The position numbers and the translations under genes are program-made. 64,000 nucleotides of DNA from Piezodorus guildinii (lineage: Eukaryota; Arthropoda; Insecta; Hemiptera; Pentatomidae), in contig CM041292.1 of the NCBI GenBank assembly GCA_023052935.1, positions 146,816,439 to 146,880,438 of the forward strand, written 5' to 3'. Positions 22,901-35,679 of this stretch are shown piece by piece (the first letter of the stretch is position 1; each line of letters starts with the position of its first letter). The notes beneath the pieces were generated by a model. It did not search any database. It worked only from the letters and a program-made list of their open reading frames with translations, and was not told where the DNA came from.

Positions 22901-24035
22901 TTTTCTATGAGAATGCCTTTTAGTTGAAATACAGTGGAACAGTATTTTTCATGAAATAATCTAAACGTAGTAAATAATTATTACCAATGTTAGTTTATAA
23001 ATTTATATAACAAATTTTCATTTAGCTTGATAACTTATATATGGAAAAATATAACCTGCATGGTGGCAACATTGACTTGCCATTAACTCCTCATTACAGC
23101 ATGACAACATATGTTCTAAGTTTGAGGGATTATAAAAAAATATATAGTAACTTGCACTACTTGTTTTATTGCATATTAACTTTTCTTAAATCTCGAGCAT
23201 TCCAAAGTTTTATTATACGTCAATATTACTACTCATATTTCAGGAATAATTTTTTGTAGGCTTGATTACAGAAAATTTATTTTTCCCTTCTAATGAAAAA
23301 CTTAATTGAAACAAATTTTACTTATTATTATTAAAACCGTATTAAAATCCGCCGGTGGTTCAGAACAAGTTCACTGAAACAAAGAATCGCGACATTATTT
23401 TATAAATAGTAATAAAATAATTTTCTTTTTTAATTCAATCAAAGTGGTTTGTGAGGAAAAAACAACTGCACCTTCACATTATTATCATTTGATTCACACA
23501 TAATAATGTAATTAATAATTAGTTTAACTTTAAGTTTAGATTCCGTGTTTTATATAACAAAATCTTGCTTATCCTATGTTTTCAAAAGGCAAATTAAACG
23601 ATGATAGTTTTATTAGTGATAAAAAGCACTTATTTGGGTTTTAACGGAATCATTTGTGGATCGGGTAATTCTTGTTTGGGACCCATGGAAGCTGATCTAA
23701 CCCTGATAAATAGTTAATTAATTTTAACAAATAATTTCCCTCATCAGCTACTGAAACTAAACCTCAATACCTTTTTGGTTTGTTAACACACATTTTTTTT
23801 ATTTTTTACTAAATATCATAATCTTAATTTAATCATTATTCATAAGATGAAAAAAAATTAATTTAATTCTAATTTTTAAAAGGTCTAGTGGAAGGGATTG
23901 AAACTGAATAGATATTGAACAAAAGGGTAAAGGAATAAGGTTTACGTATATGGTAGGTAAGTGATAAAAAATTTACCCAAAACCATAATTTTAGATTAAT
24001 ATGGTCACATTATTTTTTCTCCGAGAAACCCTTTA
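19924..24035. other. long AT-rich stretch without recognisable genes
   Basis: Contents worth noting are a C/T-rich patch at about 20430-20600, a GC-richer patch at 22235-22345 with the word gcaccagcctgacctcggtg, and an A run at 22463-22485. Short minus- and plus-strand frames (20892-21128, 23041-23259) are rich in Ile, Phe, Tyr and Lys, as random AT-rich DNA gives. No family matches were found. Confidence 0.4.
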
Positions 24036-24045
24036 TACTTTCACT

Positions 24046-24123
<78 letters not shown>

Positions 24124-24132
24124 TATTATATC

Positions 24133-24192
<60 letters not shown>

Positions 24193-24700
24193 ATTTAATT
24201 TCCAGACATTGCAACGTTTCAGCCTATCCATATATTAGGATCGTGAAAATCAACTTCAATATCAAAATCAGAAAACCAGAAGAGAACCTTTTTACGATTT
24301 TCTTAAAAACGGCTCTATTGATTAAACGCTCAATATCGATGTAATATTTTGAATAAACCCTTGATATGGATGTAAGATTTATTGTGCTTTAATATGGTGT
24401 AGGTTTTATTCGGATTGTAATCGGCTGTCAGGGCTTAAATTCCGATATTTTAAGTTTTCTTCCTCTAAACTACATTTAGTTTTGTAGATTTCATAAAATT
24501 AACAGAATACCATTAATTAATACAAATTAAAATTAAAACGATTGAAATTTCTAAAACACAGATAAATATACAAGTTGAACGTATTTGATAACTAATTAAA
24601 GGAGAAAAGAGCAAACATATTTTTGTATGCAATTTTATGTTTTTGAGCAGACAAACAGTTATATAGATTCATAATATACCGTTGAAAAGTTTAAGATTAA
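24036..24700 (-). repeat. repeat family R1, copy b, with internal microsatellites
   Basis: On the minus strand the order is the same as the R1 copy at 54988-55725. It starts actttcactta (24038-24048), then (TATC)n and (TA)n, then gatcgtgaaaa (24239-24249), cgattttcttaaaaacggct, the gatgtaagat block, gggcttaaattccgatattt and the ggagaaaagag block. A short cattgcaacgtttcagcc word at 24208-24225 resembles a foldback core and may be another insertion. Confidence 0.6.
24043..24195. repeat. compound microsatellite (TATC)n then (TA)n
   Basis: About 75 bp of TATC repeats are followed by about 65 bp of interrupted TA repeats. They arise from the subterminal tatctat-like word of R1 copy b. Confidence 0.95.
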
Positions 24701-25006
24701 AAAAAAAAAATGTTGTTAAACATAAAATTTTAAAAGTTAACGGAGAGTGAAGAAAAGCGATAAAACATACTGATTGTCAGTGATAATAATATATGTTATA
24801 TAACAACAAAGGAAAGCGAAAGTTGTGTTCTGTGCTCACCAGGTTTTTCATGTTTTCCATCACACGAACAGAGAGCATGTGATCACTATCAAATCATTTA
24901 ACTGTTCATGCTAGTATCTTTCTCACAGAAATGTCTCACACCTTGACCACATACCTTAGTGACAAGTGTCAAATGATACCTAGTGGACATCATTTGTCAG
25001 CTTAAA

Positions 25007-25171
25007 ACTCGAGGGCAAGATCTGAAGATGTAAATGTATGCATAGGGCAGGCCGCCCTGCGCACACCACGCACCAAAATAAAAAACCTGCCGGACTACCT
25101 TGAGTCAAACCAAAGACTGTTGAACCCCTATACCATCTTCGCCATCGTTGGGCTAGGAATCTACGTAAATT
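25007..25171 (+). other. coding-like open frame without start codon
   Basis: Fifty-four codons are open between two TAA/TAG stops. The peptide includes RTPRTKIKNLPDYLESNQRL and then NPYTIFAIVGLGIYV, with a hydrophobic end, and the base composition is balanced compared with the flanks. It may be an exon, or a fragment of an unrecognised mobile element. I cannot assign it, and no clear splice sites flank it. Confidence 0.25.
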
Positions 25172-25369
25172 AGAAATAAAACAGCCTATTTCGATTTGTT
25201 AAATATTTGGAAAGGCTGCTTTGAACAATATATTGTTAAACAATGGACACTTATTTCAGTAGACCATTTAATATCACAGTCTAAAATAGCTAGATTGTGT
25301 TATCCAAAGAAAATCGTGTTTCGTTGTGAGATAAACATTATAGCCAGATGTGAATATTTTACTTTGTTA

Positions 25370-25412
25370 AATTTCATGTTATTCTTAGGGGGCTTAGTCC
25401 CAGAATAAAGTT
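25370..25412 (+). repeat. 3' end of the second LINE type
   Basis: The words gggggcttagtcccagaata (25389-25408) and the following aaag correspond to the end of the LINE at 12230-13085. Whether the upstream 25200-25369 belongs to it is not clear. Confidence 0.4.
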
Positions 25413-25435
25413 TTTTTTCTTCTTCTTCTTAGAAA

Positions 25436-26065
25436 ATCATTCATGTAGTGATAGTTTCTCAGCAGTGAAACTGACACAATAAATAACGGATTAAAATGGA
25501 CTAACCTCTACGAAACCACAAGCATCATTTCACCCTGTATTTGTCTCACCCTCTACTCAAACATCGTGTATCGAGGTTCATAAACAATGACCGTTGGTTA
25601 TAAGGCTAACTTATTTATATAAATAGCATATAACACTAGCTATACTTTATTTAAATATTAATTATAGAGGGATAATAAACAGCAAACATAAATTGAAACC
25701 AAATACAGGCATAATCTTTTTTGCAGAAAAATTCCTTAACACATCGTTAGATTATCACTATTAATTGCATGCATCATTTGAATCAAATCAAACCTGCATA
25801 CAATTTTATAAAAATTAAATGTAAATATCATGTGAAGCAGTCAAACTGACAGAATACATGGCGGATTAAAATAGATGAACCACAACGAAACCACAAACAT
25901 CGTTTAACGCTATATTTGCCTCACCCTCAACTCATTGGCGTTATCATTTTCGTAGAAACGTTCCTTAACACTCCGTTAGATTATGACTATCGATTGCATA
26001 CATCATTTGATTAAAATCATAATGCATATAATTTAATAAAAATTAAATGTACATATCATATGAAG
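25436..26065. repeat. diverged tandem duplication
   Basis: Unit 1 (about 25436-25830) and unit 2 (about 25831-26065) share blocks in the same order: gtgaaactgaca / gtcaaactgaca, the cggattaaaat block, cgaaaccacaa, the tcaccctc(t/a)actca block, ttccttaacac, cgttagattat and aaaaattaaatgta. Unit 1 has about 160 bp extra at 25560-25725. No gene was found. Confidence 0.7.
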
Positions 26066-26565
26066 AGTAAGGCTCAAACATCCCGATAAATTCATTTAAT
26101 ATAATTGTTATTTTAAAATAAGTATTTTTATTTAGTCAAAAACTTAATGTTATTTGGCGCCTCATCGGTAAAGTATATAAATTAAGTTAAAAAATATTAT
26201 TTATAATTATTTTTAAAATATGCGATTGGCTGTAATGAATTCCAAAGATAATTATAAAATTATTAAAATGTTTTAGACAAATTTCAATCACTCATTCAAT
26301 TGGGTCAGATAATTACTTTTTTACTACTTAAATCAACCAGTATGTCAAAATATATGAATAGGATGAATCTTATTGTAAAATAAAATAAAAAATGGACAAG
26401 CCAAATGTTTCTCGACGATTATAGTTTGCGATCGTAAACTGCACAGAAATAATAGAAACTTTACAGTGAGATGGCGCCAGTCTATCAGCTAGCTATGAAG
26501 GATTAAAGACTAACTTTATCTAGAATATTACCAAGGACTACGTTTACAGGAACTACTTTAATTTA

Positions 26566-26865
26566 TTAATTCTTCATCATTATTATTTTAATGTAACCGA
26601 AACAAAACGAAAACTTATTCAATTCGTAGAATGACCTCGGCACCCAATTAACAGGGAAAGGAAGTCGGTCGAGAGAGCGCTGAGACCAATTAGAAAGATG
26701 ACATTGACAGAGGTCAGGAGAGGTTGATGACGTGGGCATCATCTGCCGCCCTGGAGGACAAAGGATATGCAGATCAGGAGCCAGTGATTCACAGCCCGCG
26801 GGGGGTGCCTTACCCCTTTTTGTTAGGGGTTTATCAGTGAAGGGGTGAGCATGGTCAGAAAGCAA
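26566..26865 (-). other. GC-rich block with a 99-codon open frame, unrecognised
   Basis: The minus-strand frame starts MLSDHAHPFTDKPLTKRGKA and contains Cys, Pro and Ser-rich segments such as HILCPPGRQMMPTSST, before ending in AT-rich codons. The GC-rich part (26640-26860) differs sharply from the flanks. It could be a fragment of a retroelement ORF; no motif proves it. The plus strand is also partly open. It is followed by a (TA)n run. Confidence 0.25.
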
Positions 26866-26875
26866 ACAGCAATGT

Positions 26876-26909
<34 letters not shown>

Positions 26910-26918
26910 TATATATAA
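26876..26918. repeat. (TA)n microsatellite
   Basis: An alternating TA tract with one or two interruptions. Confidence 0.9.
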
Positions 26919-27287
26919 TTATTATTGTATGTATGACTCAGGTTGAAGGCAAGGAATTTCAATATTAGTTATGTTATTAAAAGGATGCAGCATTTCTTGA
27001 AGGAGTACTTCATGAAATATAATATAACAATTATCTATCATATCTGTGACTAAAACGGTTCTAATTTATAGTGATCCGATTATAAGAAAAATATAAATAT
27101 CCATGTTATAACGATGAGCTTTAACCGTAAAGTCGGATCATGTTTCTATCCAAACGCTTTTGTAAACGATGATATTTTGAACTGACATAAATTACTAGTA
27201 TAATAAGAACGCAATAAAGGATATATAAAAAGGAATATGCAGCCTGGATTATAAGATCTATGCTTTATCTGGCATAATACACTGCTC

Positions 27288-28025
27288 AACAAAAAAGGTG
27301 GCGCACTTTAAAAATCATTTTTTTTTTTTTTTCTGTGAAAATAATGTGTATTACATCAATATTTTTTAAAAAAGTATTCTTTTTGGATGACTTAGAGGCA
27401 AAATCAAGATTGAGAAACAAAAAATGTCGATTCATTTGGAAAATATGAATAGAAAATTTATTTAAAAAAAAAAATTGTTTTTCTCTGTTGAATTCAACTT
27501 TGAAAGTTGTTATTATTATTTATTGAAAAAGGGTATTGCTTACTCTTGCTTAAATTACTGCCTGCAGCCTTGTAGGCTTACTTCTAATAAGGTTTGCTAC
27601 AACATCTTGCGGGATTTCCTCTCATCCTTCCAGTAAAGAAGTTCTTTGCTCCTGTAAGTTTTCAGGAGTGTAAATTCTTCTTCTAACAAGTCTACCAGAG
27701 ATGCTTGATATGATTTAAGTTAGGGCTACGAGTTATCCTTCATAAAGTATGAATTCGTGTATAATTAATATATTGCTGAACACAGTTTGCAGTGTGTGGT
27801 CGAGTAATACCATGCAAAAAAATAAAATGTCTCCAATAAATGGAACAAAAGGTATAACATATTCTACAAGGATCTCTGTTATGTACAAATCCGCATTTAG
27901 GAAGGTCTGTTGATGACATGGAGATCATTTCGCTTCAAGAGATATTACTTCCCTCAAACATCGCTGAACCACCTCCTCATTGCATTATCCCTGCAATATT
28001 ACAAGTGAGCCACTTTTTTTTTTTG
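27288..28025 (-). pseudogene. Tc1-like DNA transposon remnant with decayed transposase
   Basis: The left end reads TA then cactgctcaacaaaaaaggt, a Tc1/mariner-type terminal repeat. A decayed counterpart, agtgagccactttttt, is at 28004-28019. On the minus strand the decayed transposase shows RPHTANCVQQYINYTRIHTL, then SPNLNHIKHLW and, after frameshifts, LQEQRTSLLEG, EIPQDVVANLIRS and RLQAVI. These are the second Asp block, the 'SPDLNPIE.LW' third catalytic block (Glu replaced by Lys) and the C-terminal end of Tc1 transposases. About 740 bp remain instead of the usual 1.3-1.6 kb. The N-terminal DNA-binding half is gone. Confidence 0.75.
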
Positions 28026-31000
28026 GATTTCGATAATGTATTACAATTTATAAAGGCGCAAGAATCTCGGGTTATAACAAAAATTGAACGAATACGGAAA
28101 TCGCAAGACATTTGATTAAAAGTCATATTCAGTCAAAGTTTATGATACCTTAGATGGCTAGCCAATATTCAGTAAGCACTAACACTAATTAATATTGTTT
28201 TTTACATTTAATGTGTAGTGTAATTACTTTAAAAAAACGAGACGTTGAATTGCCTGAAGAAAACAAGTGCAAAATTAAAGTAATTACCACCATTCACACG
28301 GTAAAGGCGTTAAAGCAAGCTAAAATAAAGAAAATGCACGTATGTACAGAAAAAAAAAAGGAAAGCTACTCCATGGCCGTCGGTTGCGAGCTGCATGGGT
28401 CCACATTCCACTTTACCGCATAAAATGTTTTCCGAGAAGCTCTTGAGAAGCAAGCCGTTCTCTTGTCAGCCGCGATTTGTGGGATTTGGGTCATATAATG
28501 AGAAGTCTTTCCGAAGAGGGGTCGAAGCAAAAGGTAAAAGGCAGTTTCGCGGAGGATGGAAGATATTACGAGAAGTCAATGCAAGGAGATCGTGCTTCAG
28601 GATTAACCCAGAAGGCTAAGATCGTAAAGTCCTGGATTTGCTCAGTCCTGTCCTTGCAGTTAACTATCCTTCGCTGCATTATAATTTAGTAGCCTTCCTG
28701 TAGTTTTATTTTTGGCTTCTACTTCCTTAGATAGTAAATTAGTAATAAATCTATATTGGGGCTTAGGCTAGAGACACTTAGGTCAAAATCATTATTTTAA
28801 TTAAGAATATTTATATTTCTTGAATCATCATAGTTTATTAAACAGCCGTGTACCTACCGGATGATCACAATGACAGCAGTATGTCGTTACTCTTATATTT
28901 CTCTTCATAACATTATCTCTACCTTTTTTGTAGATAATTAATTGATAAGATTTCTACAGATCAAAGCCATTGACAGTAATGGGGAAAAGGAGAAAAAAGG
29001 TATTGTATTTATCATCAATAAATAAGAACAGCATTTAAATAAGTCAAAATTTAAGCCATGAACAGGATACTCCCCCCTCCTAATAAAAATGTTTTAGAAG
29101 TCATTTTGGGAACTCTATGGAGCGATTATCTCATGTACATCATTTGTTAACAATCAAGAATTTCATTCTCTACAGATTACCACTAAGGATAAGATAAAAT
29201 TGAAAAAAAAAAGAAGGTATTTTGGTATTCGTAAGTTCGTACGGCTGGATGATAGATCTTTTTCGATTCATTATTTCAGTTCGATGTACCTTTAAATGTA
29301 GGACTTAAAATTTTGAGTATTTATTTTTCTAGTTGATTACAAAGGTTCCTTTATAGGAAATAATAAATAAAAAAATCTGATAAAATACGATTAAACTAAA
29401 ATGAGTAATGAGATCACAGTTGACTTCATGAACACATAATTGAACCAAATTACTAGAAAAAAAAAAACCTGGACATTAGGAATGAGAAGGGACAATGGAG
29501 CCATTAGAGAGGATTCTACACAGTAGTGGAAGCTGCCCTGGGAACCTTCGCTGACGAACAAACCTCGGTCACACCGTGTTTAGGGCCAACAAATAAAAAG
29601 CTAATGATTTCTTCATCCCCTTCGTCAGTCGTTCCTTCATTTGGTCACCCTTTCTCATTCATAACTCACGCTGTTTTTGTCCGAGACGGTGAGGCTTCTC
29701 TCGGCTGGACGTGATCCGACTCGAAAAGGTGATGGCTACGAGAGATAAATTATTTTCGGCCTATCTAGTGGTCAGCTCACGTATGGCCGATAAAACGAAA
29801 AAAAAAAATCCCTCGAACCTTTTAAAATCCCAATCAACATTCTAATTCAAATGGTTTGGATGTAACAATCGACCCTAGTACTAATAATGATGACTGGTGT
29901 TAATCTGCTCCCAACAGTTGAACAGTAGATCCTTCGTCAGATTGTCTTTAATATCTCCTTGCCACACAGGGCGTCATATCTTCTCATGCGTTTCTTCCTT
30001 TATCTACCGACATACCCCAACAACTTTTTATTCCTTACATAGACACTTAGTTTTTATTTTATCAGAATGTGGAGAAGAAACCTTATTCTAAATTGCTTGA
30101 TTAGTATTTGGATATCTCACCTTTCTCAACATCTATATAAAGTTAGGTCGGCCACACACGTACTAAAATACCACAGAATGTTTTTAACTCATTTTAAAAG
30201 GAATGTAAAGTTTTTCTTTAATTTTGAATTGATGTCTTATCTCCTTATGTATAATATACGTCCTAAATAGTAACTTTACAAGCAGAGGCTTTTTTTTTTC
30301 TTATTTTTTTATTTTTTATAACATTTAATAAGACTTTCTGGCACGATATTTAGAGCATAGATTTGAGACCAGAGATTTCCAGAGGAGGCCGAAACATCAG
30401 TAAGTTCTCAACCAGTTTATGATATAAATGATGCTAAATGAACATCAGTATCTAATATGATGGAATATAAATCTATAATTTTTTATTTATTTTAATTTTT
30501 TTTATACTTAAATTACAATCCTTAACCATCGCTTATTAAATAGAATAATCTTTTATATAAATTGAATTTGAGTTTTTTATAAATTTGAAATTCAGTGGAA
30601 TATTCTAAGATTTAGATTGACCATACATTAATTTACAAAACCATTTCGATCGTATGAGAAACTTATATAAAAAAATTAGAAAAGTCTGTACCATTGAACG
30701 ATATAAATAATAATAAATATACTTCACTATCCAACTCAAAAAATAATAATGAAACTTAAATTATATGCCTTAAATGAGATGTTTTTAATATATTCAATAA
30801 CTGTTGGCATGTTATCAAAAACTATCACAATTTATATTATTTATATATACAGCCTTAGTGTGCATCATCCTAATCATTTTCATTAACTAATAAATTCATG
30901 AAAGTTAGAGATATTGATTTATTTAATTAAACTAAGCAATTAACAAATTATATTTCAATAGTTTAATTCTAAATAGAACCATTTCTTTTAGATAAATTAA

Positions 31001-31194
31001 CATAAGTCTCCGCAAGGTTCATTCAAAAGTTTTATCGGTATGTTTTTTTATTTAGATTCCTGTTTAGTTAAATCGCCTACTTATTTATTAAATATTTAAG
31101 GGTATGCTATAGCATAAAATAAATTCGATGGGCGTTAAGGAAAATAATTTATTTATTTGAACTGTAAATCTCATGAAAAATACTATTACTAATA
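28026..31194. other. unassigned, with two GC-richer patches
   Basis: Patch 28340-28640 is open in two overlapping plus-strand frames of about 70 codons. Patch 29500-29715 holds a 62-codon frame beginning MEAALGTFADEQTSVTP. Neither has a motif or flanking splice pattern I can defend. The rest is AT-rich and empty. Confidence 0.35.
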
Positions 31195-31365
31195 CTTTAT
31201 TGCCAAAGGTTGCAGGTATCAAACCTGGCAGGTAGCCTAAAATTATTTAATTCACGTATAAACCTTAGTTATCCTGTGCACAGAAGGGGGCGTGATAAAA
31301 AAATAAAACCTAATAGGAAAAATTTAGGACTCCCACAGTAGCATAAGGGACGCTAAATGATACAC
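31195..31365 (+). mobile_element. degenerate SINE-1 copy
   Basis: A B-box-like ggtatcaaacctgg (31216-31229) is followed by SINE-1 blocks: ccttagttatcc, gggggcgtgataa, taggactcccacagtagcat and gacgctaaat. Confidence 0.6.
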
Positions 31366-34300
31366 AACAATCACGAAAAATACATTTTTGCAAAAATGTT
31401 TAATTTAATAAAAAAAATAATTAATATCGATCCGTAAAATAATGTTTGTATCTTCTTGTTAGTTTTTATTCGAAATAAAAATAGTTAGTATTTTAAACAA
31501 CAGTTGTTTAGGATAACACCACGTAAGCTTTGTACAATATTTTTTTTAGAATGTTTAGGAGTACTGAGGTTTGGACTATATACATAATACATAAATATAT
31601 CGGGGGAAATAATTTAAAAATTCAAATTTCTAAAATCTTTTATTTTAAAAAAATAAAAATTATTTTTCAATTTCAAAAACATATTTCCGAAAAAAAAAAT
31701 TAGCTGGAAAGAAATAGGATAATTATTTATTTTGTTTATATTAGCCATGGAACGAAACTAGTACTGTAGACCTTTCCGTGACCCACCCTATATAAAGTGT
31801 AGTGCCCGAGATCGGCCGTGATCCTGCAGTTAAGTATATAGGCCATATCATTCCTTCTTTATAAATTGTAATAGTACAGGATTAATAATGAGAGTTTAAG
31901 AAGCATATGTAATAAAATGTCTAAATATGGTAGTATATTTGAATTTAAGTTAAAAAAAATTTTTTCTTATTTTTGCAAAACTAATGGGATCGTAACTGGA
32001 AAGTAATAAGAATCGCAAAAAGAAATAAGAAGCCAGAAACCTAATGAGGAATCCGAGGGAAGAATACCAAGGCAGAAGGGAAGTAATGTGATCACAGCTT
32101 ATGAATACTAAAAAACCTTCTTCCTATTCTCTTTTTATTATAGAGATATTGCCTAGTTAGGGTTCCAACGGCTAGTAAATTGATAAGGCAATGCAGATTG
32201 ATGGGAGCGTTTTAATCTAGGTTACGGTGATTATTATAACTAAATGGAAGGAAACATTCAAAAAATACAAAAACGTTACATAAAATTTAGATTAGCATTA
32301 GATGTCAAAGGAGTTTCTTATAATCCACAAACAAAAAGCTAGGAAAAATAAACGAATAAAAGACAAAAAAATAAATGAATAAAATAGGTTACTTATGATA
32401 ATACTCCATACAATAAGTACCTACTAATACAGTAAGTGATACATTTTGATTGAACATCATTGAAAAACGTTGAATCAAACGGCGTCGATTTGCTTGGTGG
32501 CTCTTTAAAATGAATATCACTTTATAGACGTAGTTGGTTTTCGTATTCTTTGATAATTTATGGTTATAAATTTCATATTATTAAAACCTAAAAATAAACT
32601 TATTTAAATCCAATAAAATTAAATATAATGTAGACAAAGCAATGCTGCTAAGAATGTGTTGTGACATGGTTTATTGGTTTTGATCCAGAAGTCCTTAATG
32701 GTTTAAAATAAAGAAAAAATGAAAGGCAATAGCTACAAAGGTTGAACTAATTTATTTTCTTTAAAACGTGATATACGTGAGAATTTATATGTTTATAATT
32801 TAACACCAACTAAAATCAATTAAGAAATAATTAGTTTTAAAAGAAAAGGTAAAATAATATCGAATAAAACTCAATAATTCAACTGAGGATGCTTGCTGCT
32901 GAGTCTCTAAATTAATAGAAATAGTAAAATATCGGCAAATTTTCGCCAGACGAAATAAAAGAAAAATTAATAGTCTAATCTCCAACTGCAAAAGTTCTAA
33001 GAAATCCTCCGTAGTCATCTATTCGATATGAGAGTGCTTAAGAGAATGACTATAGAATGGGTTCCGATTTCTCATCGATCAATAACCGTAGATAGCGACA
33101 CCGTACATAGGTAAAAGGACAAATATTAAATTCACTTAAATAGGATTAAATTAAATTCAATTAAATAGGATACATTTTAAATTAGCGACGTCTAACGGAC
33201 ATAATATCAGGATAAAACAATAACTCGTAACAACATAAAATGGTTTATAAAAACAGAATTGTTGATGAGACAATTTGGTGAATAATTATATTATATTGTT
33301 ACTATTATACCTCATGCCTACCTATACCTATCTTACATATGTAATTTCAGTTTTATGCGACTTTCCGTTTTTTCGACCAGTATAAATACTATATTTAGTA
33401 ACGAGTAACAATACTTTTAAATGGCAGTATTAAATTTTGATTTAATAGGAAAATAGCCGACCTAACATGTATGGGCGGATTGAATTTTATTTCAATGCTG
33501 TCCCTTAAAGTGATTTTTTTCCTATCCAGGGTAGGTAGGTTACCTGTGGGATAATCCGTCCTATGGGACTTAATTGGAGTTTGTTAGAATGTTAAACCAT
33601 CTCTCATCCCCATCACCCAAAAAAAAATGTTTCCATCTCCCAAAAAAAAACTATCTCTGAACCCGCGCCTGCCTCTATATCTATTCTATATTTGACGTAT
33701 TATTTAAAAAATAATTAACATTTTTTATGATTAAAATGAACGATATTTGTTTAAATGATTAATTAGTTATTTTTGATAAGAATAAGTGAAATTTTATTCG
33801 TAATTCTTACTATTTCAAAAATTTATTATCCGTCAGCGATTTTAAAATTTAAGGCTAAACTAGTGGTTGAAGGGCCTCAATATTAATAAATAAATATTCG
33901 TCTGCGATATTGCTTAGTATTTTGTATTTTATTGTTTTTATTTATTCCGTATATATTTGAATGCATTTAAGATAAATTAAGAAATACATAATATATTATT
34001 TTTGATTCGATAAATAAATAGTTTAATAAAAATTATTGTTTTTCAGATAATATTTCATTTTCAATTAAAATATAGAGGACAAAATTAAAAAATTAAATCT
34101 ATTGTAAATTTTAGGTTATGAAATCTAAAAATTCGTTGAAAGCTATATCAAATAAGTAGATTAAATTTCAATGGATAATTCTGATAATTTATTAACGACA
34201 AAACAGTCGATGAAGTAGATTGTTCGACTTCCGTTTAGTTGTCCAGCAATGGAAGAGGTCACTACTGTATTAACAGCTGTGCGGTCAGTGGACTCGTTGA

Positions 34301-34436
34301 AGGTAACTGCCAATCTATCTAAATACTATAAGTACACTTACAGAAAAATAAGTTTCTCTAACATCGAAGGACCCATAATAATAACATTTAAAACTCTAAA
34401 CTAGATACCTAAATTTTAAATAAAGAACCAACAGAT
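31366..34436. other. AT-rich stretch without recognisable genes
   Basis: Two A-rich tracts, about 33619-33650, are separated by a near-repeat (catcacccaaaa / catctcccaaaa). There are no gene-like frames; the 72-codon minus frame at 32800-33018 looks like background. Confidence 0.4.
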
Positions 34437-34930
34437 TAACAAAAAATCTGGTGCGGGCAACACACGAATTTTACTTAACTCGACTGTTAAAATCAATTTA
34501 AAAACTATTTACTGTACTTCAATTTGAAAAATATTCTAAGTTGATTTTAATAAAACGTGTATTCATTTTCGTTAGAAACATGTGATTTATATTAAATAAT
34601 ATAACAATATATTATATCTCTACGTATAAAAATCAGGAATAAGTTTATGCACTAATCGTCACTTTATATTACTTTTTAAAAGTTTGTGGATCAGCTGATA
34701 TTTTTTCTAAGATCTTCCTCTTTCCAACGATATAATATACGTCTATATTAATGTTATTAGTATCAAAAAGACAAAAATTACAATAAAAAAATAGTTTTAC
34801 TCTTTTCTCCTTTAGTTGATTATTTAATTAGTTCAACTTGTATATTTAACCGTTTTTTATCTATGTTGATAAGATGACATGTTTTATTCTTTTCGAATCT
34901 ACAAAATTGAGGGTACTTTAGCATAATTTT
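34437..34930 (+). repeat. repeat family R1, copy c, partial
   Basis: The start acaaaaaatctggtgcgggc (34438-34457) with caacacacg matches the R1 left end. Shared inner blocks are gactgttaaaatc, the ttatattaaataatataac block, ctcttttctcctttagttga and ttgataagatgacatg. The right part is missing. Confidence 0.6.
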
Positions 34931-35679
34931 TTGAAAAATCATAAATCATTTAAAAAAAAAAAAAAAAAATTAACTTACGTTTCAACACCTCATGAACTTT
35001 AAGTAGATTCTTACCTAAAACAAAACAAACAAATATGTATTCTACAGTATGTTATTCTAAAATGAAATTCATTAATTAATACTACATATAAAATTTTATA
35101 GTCTTCATATACAATGATATATTAAATAAAATTTTACTTATGTGTTGCATCAGAGATTTTATTAATTCTTTAATAGAAAGAAAGTCTGCCTCAAAATTAA
35201 TGGAAAAAATCAATGATACTTAATTTAAAAAAAAATCCTTTCACGTTGCCTCGTTTATCTTGAAATTAGATAAAATCATAGACTAAACATATAAAAAATA
35301 AAATAATGATAAAACGGCACAGACATCAATTTGATTTTTTTCAGTAAAAATTAGGCAAAAAAAAAATGGAATTATTTTATTTAACTCTTGATGGCTTATA
35401 AGACTAATTAAATAATAAGCGATAAATAACAGAAAAGGGCTTGAGTTGTTTGAATTGTACTGCTGTATTGGCAACTGAGGAAATTGACGATCTGGTTAAT
35501 ATGCCACAGTTAGCTACCAGCCGCTTCCTCTATTCTCAGTCACTGTTGCTTTATATATTTGGTTTGTGTGTATATATCTGTTTGTGTGTATAGATATATA
35601 AACATAAAGCCCTACATATCAGGAAAACTCTACAATTATACAAATCTAATTATATAACCAGATAGACAGAATTTTAAAA

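Noticed and set aside
24001..24198. 65-codon plus-strand open frame
   Set aside because: It is a translation of (TATC)n and (TA)n microsatellites, with no coding meaning.
28395..28689. overlapping 70-74 codon plus-strand frames as a gene
   Set aside because: Two frames are open at once, with no motif, no splice pattern and no repeat-family match; left as unexplained.
30380..30410. another hammerhead-like core (aggaggccgaaacatcag)
   Set aside because: The CTGATGA side and stem are missing and no foldback arms surround it.
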